A DNA stretch of 64,000 nt from Sorangium cellulosum (lineage in GTDB: Bacteria > Myxococcota_A > Polyangia > Polyangiales > Polyangiaceae): NCBI RefSeq assembly GCF_002950945.1, contig NZ_CP012673.1, positions 4,711,001-4,775,000 of the forward strand, read 5' to 3'. The notes beneath the pieces are model-generated. The model did not search any database. It saw nothing but the letters and a program-made list of their open reading frames with translations, and was not told the DNA's origin. This document shows, one piece after another, positions 33,101-35,730 of this stretch. The position numbers and the translations under genes were made by a program. Within the stretch, counting starts at the first letter, position 1. Each line of letters opens with the position of its first letter.

Positions 33101-34076
33101 CGCCGAACTTGTGGACACCGATCGTGCTCTCGGGAGCTATGTTCAGGTTGACGCCGCCTGCGAGGGCCAATGTGGACTCGCCGCTGCGCAGGCTCTCGCA
33201 GGCCATATGTATGGTAACGAGCGCGGACGAGCAGGCCGAATCGACCGTCATGCTGGGACCGCGCAGGTCGAGCGTGTACGATACGCGGTTCGCGATGATG
33301 CTGCGGTGATTCCCCGTCACCGTATGCTGGGCGATGGCTCCTCGCCCCCTCTGATGGATCAGCGTGACGTAGTCGTCCCAGATGCACCCGAAGAAGACTC
33401 CGGTCAGACTTTCCTTCAGCCTCTCCGCGACGATCCCCGCGTCTTCCAGGGCCTCCCACGCGAGCTCCAGCATGAGCCGTTGCTGTGGATCCATGGAGAC
33501 GGCCTCTCGCGGAGAGATGCCGAAGAACATCGCGTCGAAGCGATCGACGTCATCGATGAAGCCGCCCCGGAGGGTGCTCACGTCGCCGAGAGAGCGAGGA
33601 TCGCGATCGTAGAACGCGTCCATGTCCCACCGGCCAGCGGGCACCTCGGTGACCGCATCCACGCCGCCGGATAGGAGTCTCCAGTAGCTGTCCACGTCCG
33701 GCGCCCCCGGGAACCGGCAGGCCATCCCGACGATCGCGATGGGCTCATTTGGTGCTCCAGGACGCTCGTAGGCAGAGTCCGCGCGCGCTTGGCCCTCGCG
33801 CGCGTCCGCCCCACCGGCCAGGTGGCGGGCCAGGGCATCGGGAGTCGGGTGTTGCCAAACCACGACGGGCGACAGCGGGCGCCCAAGCGCCGTCCTCAGA
33901 TCCACGACCAGGTCCACCGCGCCGCGTGAGTCGAGCCCATGGCGGCTGAAGGGCTCGTGGACATCGATGAACCGCGCGTCCATGCGCAGCCGCTCCGCGA
34001 GATGGGCGACGATCAAGGTGAGGAGGTCGCCCTCAGTCAACGGCGCCGACTGCGGACGCGTGTACTCCTTTGTCAT
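15129..34076 (-). CDS. sorA: Soraphen-type polyketide synthase SorA, loading domains and modules 1-3
   Basis: Type I PKS of 6,315 aa that loads an aromatic starter and performs the first three extensions. Order: ACP0 (Ser50), KS1 (Cys282), AT1a (Ser723), AT1b (Ser1158), KR1 (Tyr1856), ACP1 (Ser2025), KS2 (Cys2263)-AT2-DH2-ER2-KR2-ACP2, KS3-AT3-DH3-ER3-KR3-ACP3, C-terminal docking segment. The start is set at 34076 (MTKEYTRPQ): ACP homology begins soon after it and GAGGAG lies just upstream. The frame runs on upstream to 34325, but those 83 residues show no homology. The stop TGA overlaps the sorB ATG. The published soraphen PKS also has three modules in its first gene, with a two-AT first module. 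Product assignment is inference, but the whole domain set agrees. Confidence 0.94.
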   Translation of the reverse strand: MTKEYTRPQSAPLTEGDLLTLIVAHLAERLRMDARFIDVHEPFSRHGLDSRGAVDLVVDLRTALGRPLSPVVVWQHPTPDALARHLAGGADAREGQARADSAYERPGAPNEPIAIVGMACRFPGAPDVDSYWRLLSGGVDAVTEVPAGRWDMDAFYDRDPRSLGDVSTLRGGFIDDVDRFDAMFFGISPREAVSMDPQQRLMLELAWEALEDAGIVAERLKESLTGVFFGCIWDDYVTLIHQRGRGAIAQHTVTGNHRSIIANRVSYTLDLRGPSMTVDSACSSALVTIHMACESLRSGESTLALAGGVNLNIAPESTIGVHKFGGLSPDGRCFTFDARANGYVRGEGGGVVVLKRLSSAIADGDPIICVIRGSAVNNDGASNGLTGPNPLAQEAVLRTAYERAGVNPADVQYVELHGTGTQLGDPVEASALGAVLGKRRPAERPLLVGSAKTNVGHLEGAAGIVGLLKAALCLKHKQLAPNLNFETPNPHIPFAELNLKVQGALGPWPDMDRPLVCGVSSFGLGGTNAHVVLSEWASLEAELHPLAAESPEALREEVQRRLLTMTSLVGRAPLSFLCGRSAAQRSAKEHRLAVTARSFEELKQRLLGFLEHEKHVSVSAGRVDLGAAPKVVFVFAGQGAQWFGMGRALLQREPVFRTTIEQCSSFIQQNLGWSLLDELMTDRESSRLDEIDVSLPAIISIEIALAAQWRAWGVEPAFVVGHSTGEIAAAHVAGVLSIEDAMRTICAYGRIIRKLRGKGGMGLVALSWEDAGKELTGYEGRLFRAIEHSADSTVLAGEPDALDALLQALERKNVFCRRVAMDVAPHCPQVDCLRDELFDALREVRPNKAQIPIVSEVTGTALDGERFDASHWVRNFGDPALFSTAIDHLLQEGFDIFLELTPHPLALPAIESNLRRSGRRGVVLPSLRRNEDERGVMLDTLGVLYVRGAPVRWDNVYPAAFESMPLPSTAGGGKPLPPMPLLISARTDAALAAQAARLRAHLDSHLDLELVDVAYSLAATRTHFERRAVVVARDRAGILDGLDALAHGGSAALLGRSAAHGKLAILFTGQGSQRPTMGRALYDAFPVFRGALDAAAAHLDRDLDRPLRDVLFAPDGSEQAARLDQTAFTQPALFALEVALFELLQSFGLKPALLLGHSIGELVAAHVAGVLSLQDACTLVAARAKLMQALPQGGAMVTLQASEQEARDLLQAAEGRVSLAAVNGHLSTVVAGDEDAVLKIARQVEALGRKATRLRVSHAFHSPHMDGMLDDFRRVAQGLTFHPARIPIISNVTGARATDQELASPETWVRHVRDTVRFLDGVRTLHAEGARAFLELGPHPVLSALAQDALGHDEGPSPCAFLPTLRKGRDDAEAFTAALGALHAAGLTPDWNAFFAPFAPCKVPLPTYTFQRERFWLDASTAHAASATPAAALEGRFWQAVESGDIDTLSSELHVDGDEQRAALALVLPTLSSFRHKRQEQSTVDAWRYRVTWKPLTTAATPADLAGTWLLVVPSALGDDALLATLTEALTRRGARVLALRVSDIHIGRSALVEHLREALAETAPLRGVLSLLALDEHRLADRSALPAGLALSLALVQGLDDLAIEAPLWLFTRGAVSIGHSDPITHPTQAMIWGLGRVVGLEHPERWGGLVDVSAGVDESAVGRLLPALAQRHDEDQLALRPAGLYARRIVRAPLGDAPPAREFRPRGTILITGGTGALGAHVARWLARQGAEHLILISRRGAEAPGASELHAELNALGVRTTLAACDVADRSALQALLDSIPSDCPLTAVFHTAGARDDGLIGDMTPERIERVLAPKLDSALHLHELTKNSALDAFVLYASLSGVLGNPGQANYAAANAFLDALAEHRRSLGLTATSVAWGGWGGGGMATERVAAQLQQRGLLQMAPSLALAALAQALQQDETTITVADIDWSRFAPAFSVARQRPLLRDLPEAQRALQASEGASSEHGPATGLLDELRSRSESEQLDLLATLVRGETATVLGHAEASHVDPDKGFMDLGLDSLMTVELRRRLQKATGVKLPPTLAFDHPSPHRVAFFLRDSLARAFGTRLSAERDGAALPAPGATSDSDEPIAIVGMALRLPGGIGDVDALWDFLHQGRDAVEPIPPTRWDAGALYDPDPDAKAKSYVRHAAMLDQVDLFDPGFFGISPREAKHIDPQHRLLLEAAWQALEEAGIVPSTLKDSPTGVFVGIGASEYAPREPGAEDSEAYIVQGTYASFAAGRLAFTLGLQGPALSVDTACSSSLVALHLACQALRRDECNLALAAGASVMVSPETFVLLSRLRALAPDGRSKTFSASADGYGRGEGVIVLALERLRDALAQGRRVLAVVRGTAVNHDGASSGITAPNGTSQKKVLRAALHDARIAPADVDVVECHGTGTSLGDPIEVQALAAVYGEGRSAEKPLFLGAVKTNVGHLEAAAGLAGVAKIVASLLHNALPPTLHTTPRNPLIAWDALAVAVVDATRPWVRHADGRPRRAGVSAFGLSGTNAHVILEEAPAIARVEPAASQPASEPLPAAWPVLLSAKSEAAVRAQAKRLRDHLLAKSELALADVAYSLATTRAHFEQRAALLVKGRDELLSALDSLAQGHSAAVLGRSGAPGKLAVLFTGQGSQRPTMGRALYDAFPVFRDALDTVAAHLDRDLDRPLRDVLFAPDGSEQAARLDQTAFTQPALFALEVALFQLLQSFGLKPALLLGHSIGELVAAHVAGVLSLQDACTLVAARAKLMQALPQGGAMVTLRASEEEVRDLLQPYDGRASLAALNGPLSTVVAGDEDAVVEIARQAEALGRKTTRLRVSHAFHSPHMDGMLDDFRRVAQSLTYHPARIPIISNVTGARATDHELASPDYWVRHVRHTVRFLDGVRALHAEGARVFLELGPHAVLSALAQDALGQDEGTSPCAFLPTLRKGRDDAEAFTAALGALHAAGLTPDWSAFFAPFAPRKVSLPTYAFQRERFWLDASKAHAADVASAGLTSTDHPLLGAGVPLADRDGFLFTGRLSLSEHPWLADHVVFGTPILPGTAFLELALFVAGRVGLDTVEELTLETPLALPSEGALLVQVSVGPLDDAGRRPLSLHSRPQGAPQDAPWTRHASGSLAPATPSPSFDLHDWPPSGATQVDTQGLYATLESAGLAYGPQFQGLRSVWRRGDELFAEAQLPDAAKKDAARFALHPALLDSALHALALDDERAPGVALPFSWGGVSLRAVGATTLRVRFHRPKGETAGSLVLADAAGGPIASVQALATRITSAEQLRTPGASHHDALFRVDWSELPSPTSPSGAPSAVLLGIGGLDLAPEVPLARVADLAALQSALDQGASPPGLVVVPFMARTADDLIQSAHSITARALALLQAWLADERLASSRLVLLTRRAIAARADEDVKDLAHAPLWGLARSAQSEHPELPLFLVDLDLSEASQHTLLAALETGERQLALRNGKPFIPRLANARSKDELIAPDASNWRLHIPTKGNFDALTLVDAPLARAPLAHGQVRVAVHAAGLNFRDVLDTLGLYPGDAGPLGGEGAGIVTEVGPGVSRYTVGDRVMGIFGAAFGPTAIADARMICPIPHAWSFAQAASVPIIYLTAYYGLVDLGHLKPNQRVLIHAAAGGVGTAAVQLARHLGAEVFATASAGKWSALRALGFDDAHLASSRDLDFEQHFLRSTHGRGVDVVLDCLAREFVDASLRLMPSGGRFVEMGKTDIREPDAVGVAYPGVVYRAFDLIEAGPDRIEQMLAELLSLFERGALRPPPITSWDIRHAPQAFRALAQARHVGKFVLTIPRPIDPEGTVLITGGTGTLGALVARHLVARHGAKHLLLTSRQGAHAPGAEASRTELEALGASVTLAACDAADPRALQALLDSIPSAHPLTAVVHAAGALDDGLLGAMSPERIDRVFAPKLDAAWHLHELTQDKPLAAFVLFSSAAGVLGSPGQSNYAAANAFLDALAHHRRAHGLPASSLAWGYWAERSRMTEHLSAADVSRMRRAGVRPLATDEALSLFDAALLRPEPALVPARFDVNALGANADEVPPLFQRLVRARVARKAASNTALASSLSQRLSSLPPAESERFLLDLVRTEAATVLGLASFESLDPHRPLQELGLDSLIALELRGRLAAATGLRLQPTLLFDYPTPAALSRFFTTQFFGETTDRPAAPLTPAGSEDPIAIVSMSCRFPGDVRTPEDLWKLLLDGKDAISSFPQNRGWSLDALDAPGRFPVREGGFVYDADAFDPAFFGISPREALAIDPQQRLLLEISWEALERAGIDPASLQGSQSGVFVGIIHNDYGAWLMNGTDEHKGFAATGSTASVASGRIAYTFGFQGPAISVDTACSSSLVAVHLACQALRHGECSLALAGGVTVLATPAVFVAFDSESAGAPDGRCKAFSAEANGAGWAEGAGMLLLERLSDAVRNGHPVLAVLRGSAVNQDGRSQGLTAPNGPAQERVIRQALDSARLTPKDIDAVEAHGTGTTLGDPIEAQAILATYGESHSQDSPLWLGSLKSNMGHTQAAAGVGSVIKMVLALQHGLLPKTLHAKNPSPHIDWSPGTVKLLDEPVVWKTNGHPRRAGVSSFGFSGTNAHVILEEAPAIARAESAAAQPASEPLPAAWPVLLSAKSEAALRAQAARLRDHLQAHPDLELADVAYSLATTRAHFERRAVVVAKDRDEATFALDAFEQGSPAHHVAHGEARVAGKLVFVFPGQGSQWPGMAQQLLTTSDAFRAQVEACARAFAPHLGWSLLAVLRGDEGAPSLERIEVVQPALFTVMVSLAALWRSRGIEPDAVVGHSQGELAAAYVAGALSLDDAAKVVARRSRLLSTLSGQGAMAAVERPPAALEPYLARFGRRLSIAAINSPSATTVSGEPDAIDHLLRLLKAEQIFALKLRVDVASHGAQIEGMREQLLEELREIEPRESRIPFYSTVRGEKLAGTELGAAYWYDNLLRPVRFADATQLLLDDAHRFFVEVSPHPVLMLPLEETLEASGLPTAVLGSLWQDEGDLSRFLASLGELYARGYAVDWRAFFEPLRPRRVALPTYAFQRERFWLDAPTAHADVASAGLTSADHPLLGAAVRLADTDAFLFTGRLSLQSHPWLAEHAAFGIPILPGTAFLELALLAADRVGLDTVEEVTLEAPLALPSQGTILIQISVGPMDEAGRRSLSLHGRPEDAPQDAPWTRHASGSLAKAAPSLSFDLHEWPPPGATPVDTQGLYAALESAGLAYGPQFQGLRSVWKRGDELFAEAKLPDAAAKDAARFALHPALLDSALHALALEDERTPGVALPFSWSGVSLRSVGATTLRVRFHRPNGKSSVSLLLADAAGEPLASVQALATRITSQEQLRTQGASLHDALFRVDWSELPSPTSSSEAPNGVLLGTGGLDLALQAPLARYDGLAALRSALDQGASPPGLVVVPFIDSPSGDLIESAHNSTARALALLQAWLDDERLASSRLVLLTRQAIATHPDEDVLDLPHAPLWGLVRTAQSEHPELPLFLVDLDLGQASERALLGALDTGERQLALRHGKCLVPRLVNARSTEALIAPNVSTWSLHIPTKGTFDSLALVDAPLARAPLAQGQVRVAVHAAGLNFRDVLNTLGMLPDNAGPLGGEGAGIVTEVGPGVSRYTVGDRVMGIFRGGFGPTVVADARMICPIPDAWSFVQAASVPVVFLTAYYGLVDVGHLKPNQRVLIHAAAGGVGTAAVQLARHLGAEVFATASPGKWDALRALGFDDAHLASSRDLEFEQHFLRSTRGRGMDVVLNALAREFVDASLRLLPSGGSFVEMGKTDIREPDAVGLAYPGVVYRAFDLLEAGPDRIQEMLAELLDLFERGVLRPPPITSWDIRHAPQAFRALAQARHIGKFVLTVPRPIDPEGTILVTGGTGTLGALIARHLVANRGAKHLLLTSRKGASAPGAEALRSELEALGAAVTLARCDAADPRALQALLDSIPSAHPLTAVVHAAGALDDGLISAMSPERIDRVFAPKLDAAWHLHQLTQDKPLAAFVLFSSASGVLGGMGQSNYAAANAFLDALAHHRRVHGLPASSLAWGHWAERSGMTRHLSGVDTARMRRAGLRSIASDEGLALFDMALGRPEPALVPARFDMNALGAKADGLPSMFQGLVRARVARKVASNNALAASLTQRLASLPPTDRERMLLDLVRAEAAIVLGLASFESLDPRRPLQELGLDSLMAIELRNRLAAATGLRLQATLLFDHPTPAALATLLLGKLLQHEAADPRPLAAELDRLEATLSAIAVDAQARPKIILRLQSWLSKWSDAQAADAGPILGKDFKSATKEELFAAFDEAFGGLGK
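15133..21559 (-). other. SorA module 3: KS-AT(methoxymalonyl?)-DH-ER-KR-ACP plus docking tail
   Basis: KS3 is complete. AT3 (about 19980-19000) has GHSQG, the carboxylate Arg (VARRSRLL) and a VASH box, unlike the HAFH and YASH boxes of its neighbours. By position it should add the C12 methoxy-bearing unit, so it is a good candidate for methoxymalonyl-ACP selection. DH3 (HAAFGIPILP), ER3 (HAAAGGVG) and KR3 (LDD, B-type) look intact, giving a saturated C13. After ACP3 a segment of about 100 residues ending in FGGLGK is the C-terminal docking region facing SorB. Confidence 0.88.
21560..27821 (-). other. SorA module 2: KS-AT(malonyl)-DH-ER-KR-ACP
   Basis: KS2 (cysteine 27288-27290) is of a different sub-branch from KS3, KS4 and KS6 and resembles KS5 (SVDTACSSS, RDALAQG context). 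AT2 (about 26215-25270) has GHSIG and HAFH, so malonyl-CoA. DH2 has HVVFGTPILP and HPALLDSALH. ER2 (about 23640-22720) has HAAAGGVG. KR2 (about 22690-22130) has LDD and is B-type. ACP2 has LGLDSL near 21735. The full reductive set would leave C15 saturated, as in soraphen. Confidence 0.9.
25171..26553. repeat. AT2 cassette, near-identical copy of the AT4 cassette
   Basis: Partner of the repeat at 12419-13800. The match includes synonymous sites, which argues for recent conversion rather than selection on protein alone. Confidence 0.88.
27822..34076 (-). other. SorA loading ACP and module 1: ACP-KS-AT-AT-KR-ACP
   Basis: The N-terminal ACP has HGLDSRG (Ser 33927-33929). KS1 is complete (DSACSSA, cysteine 33231-33233; HGTGT; NVGH). 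AT1a has GHSTG, but the Arg that clamps the carboxylate of malonyl-type substrates is Tyr748 (codon 31833-31835, context ICAYGRIIR), and the specificity box reads VAPH. AT1b has GHSIG, the normal Arg and HAFH, so it takes malonyl-CoA. KR1 has an RDD form of the B-type motif and Tyr1856. Inference: AT1a loads a mono-acid starter, benzoyl-CoA in soraphen, while AT1b supplies the first extender; KR1 makes the C17 alcohol used for lactonisation. Confidence 0.9.
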
Positions 34077-34083
34077 AAACTCC

Positions 34084-34590
34084 TCAGGACCCAGATGTCG
34101 AGAACCAGTTATGGGTGATTCGAGCGGTGGGCTCGGCGTGCCGCTTCGTGATGCTGAAGTGGTTGCCTGGCAGCGCCACGGTGGTGTGAGCCCGCCTCCC
34201 AGTGGAGGCGCCGATCGCCGCTGCCTGGCAAGACTTCCTCGATCATCCCGGACAACGGCTCGATGGCACGGGCGAGCAGAGTGAGGGTGAGGATCTTTGC
34301 GGGCTCCCACCCCTGGATTCCTCACGATACGAGGCCGCGAGGGCGAGATCTAGCGGCATCACGGACACGCCACGTCTTCTGAGATGCTCTTTGCCTGCGT
34401 GGTCGACAATACCTCCGCCGTTCCATATGCACCAGGCAATCGACGTGGCCGACCGTCCGAGGACGCGAGGCTGCTCGGACAGCACGTCCAGGAAAGCGTT
34501 GGCCGCCGAGTAGGCGCCCTGCAGCCCGCTCCCCAAGACACCTGCACTCGAGGAGAAGAGGAGGAAGGCGTCTACACCGACCACCATGGG
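34084..34590 (-). pseudogene. Relic of a PKS terminal module (KR fragment and thioesterase tail)
   Basis: Two homologous islands lie on the sorA strand directly upstream of sorA. At about 34585-34335 one frame reads as a ketoreductase C-terminal part: DAFLLFSSSAGVLG, GAYSAANAFLD with the catalytic Tyr, TSIAW, then PLDLALAA. At about 34190-34084 another frame reads TTVALPGNHFS followed by ITKRHAEPTARITHNW, typical of the end of a PKS thioesterase, and stops at TGA 34084-34086, inside the sorA ribosome-binding site. ACP and most of the TE are gone and the frames differ, so this is decayed. It implies an older TE-ending PKS gene once lay just upstream. Confidence 0.72.
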
Positions 34591-34637
34591 CGTGCAGCCT
34601 GATCGAACCTGCGCGAGCATGGACGCTCTTTCCGAGC

Positions 34638-34681
34638 TCGGATAGGTGTCGGGCGCGTCTCGGATAGGTGTCGGGCGCGTG
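34638..34681. repeat. 22-bp tandem direct repeat, two copies
   Basis: The unit beginning TCGGATAGGTGTCGGGCGCG occurs twice back to back; the copies agree in 21 of 22 positions. It sits just beyond the breakpoint of the KR relic. It may mark a deletion or insertion junction; no function can be assigned. Confidence 0.8.
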
Positions 34682-35094
34682 AAGAAATGGTGAATTACAC
34701 TCATTCGCCGCGGGTACGAGGAACGCTGGCGGGCGAGGAGGTCGTCCCGCGACACCGAAGGATTCTAGAGCAGGATTGGATCTGGCGCAAGCCGGACGGC
34801 CGGGCGGCCCGCGCCTCGCGAGGCCGGAGCAGCCGGATTGCCTCGTTTCTCTCGCGGATCTCCTCCTGCTGCAGGTCTAGCCCGCGCTGGCGGCGCTGGA
34901 TACCGGCGACCAGATGGCGCGCGGTGACCTGCAGTGGTGCCACAATGTCGAGCAGTCGTGCGATCGTCAACCACGAATCACTTTGCCTACAGAGGCGCAT
35001 GCGTCCGTCGTCGTCGCGCTCTGTGACATCGACAGCAATGATGAAACCATCGGCGCGTAAGTCAAAGATGGCCGAGCGCGGCGCGATGAGGCGT

Positions 35095-35252
35095 GGCGCA
35101 GCGAACGACGCCGGCAGGATCGCGGGCCTGGCGAGCCTGGCGACGAGCTTCATCCTGTCCTTGCACGTCGGGCACGCGAGCGCGTCGATGGCAGACGTGC
35201 GGCGAAGCAGATCGGCCCAGGGTCGATTGCCAGCTCGCGTTCGTGTCGAGAA
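35095..35252 (-). mobile_element. IS91-family transposase C-terminal relic
   Basis: The minus-strand frame encodes RPWADLLRRTSAIDALACP followed by TCKDRMKLVARLARPA, which matches the conserved zinc-finger-like tail of IS91-type transposases (pattern RPWAxLLxRxFxxDxLxCPxC). The rest of the transposase, its tyrosine nuclease motifs and the element ends are not visible. It is a fragment left by an old insertion. Family assignment is by remembered motif. Confidence 0.6.
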
Positions 35253-35291
35253 CGCGACAGGGGTGCGCGAAACGTGCCAACCGTGCGAGAC

Positions 35292-35329
35292 GTGCGCGAA
35301 ATGTGCGCGAAATGTGCGCGAAATATAAT
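35292..35329 (+). promoter_or_regulatory. Three perfect 11-bp repeats running into a TATAAT box
   Basis: GTGCGCGAAAT is repeated three times without mismatch at 35292-35302, 35303-35313 and 35314-35324, with a degenerate copy at about 35263. TATAAT follows at 35324-35329 in a sharply AT-rich patch (to about 35365), rare in this GC-rich DNA. This could be a repeated operator next to a sorC-directed promoter, or a leftover of the nearby IS relic. No good -35 box is seen at 17 bp on the plus strand; on the minus strand there is a TTGACA. Confidence 0.3.
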
Positions 35330-35730
35330 TTGTCAAATGTGTTAACTTAGTGGACCACTCTTTACCAACAGTTGGCCCCTCGTCAACGCACATTTGCGCC
35401 TGCCACCTGGCGGAGCAGAGCGGCGCAAAGTTTCGGTAATCGTGGCGAGCGTGGGCGCGCCCCGCCGCTCGTGTGGAGGGAAGGCTCATCGCCGGCCCAA
35501 GCGCGGATTCCAGAGGGGGGGGCGCGTTCGAGCCCTCGGTATACCGCGACCAGGCAATCGGTATGCCGCAAAAAATCGACATGCGTGTCCTTGCATGGCG
35601 CAAAATGCGGATCATGGTTTGCTCTCCTTGACTGCGGAGTATCCGGGCCCACAAGGCGAGCCGGGGATAGGAACGCAGCGTAGGTGCTCAAGACTAGATT
35701 CCGTCCTGGACGGATTTTTAGGGCTGCTGA

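Larger units (their letters stand above)
34682..35730. other. Divergent intergenic region between the sorA relics and sorC
   Basis: About 1 kb without an intact gene. It holds an IS91-type transposase tail (35095-35252), three 11-bp repeats and an AT-rich patch (annotated separately). A longer open minus-strand frame (34701-35654) runs through it, but apart from the transposase tail I recognise nothing in it. Promoters for sorA (leftward) and sorC (rightward) must lie here or within the relics; no regulator gene is present. Confidence 0.6.

Noticed and set aside
34077..34325. Upstream 83-residue extension of SorA
   Set aside because: No homology, overlaps the TE relic, and the ATG at 34076 has GAGGAG just before it.
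35292..35324. CRISPR-like array of 11-bp repeats
   Set aside because: Units are contiguous without spacers and far too short; no cas gene in the window.
34687..35328. 213-aa plus-strand open frame in the sorA-sorC gap
   Set aside because: Low-complexity Arg/Ser composition and antisense to the IS91-type relic; no supporting motif.
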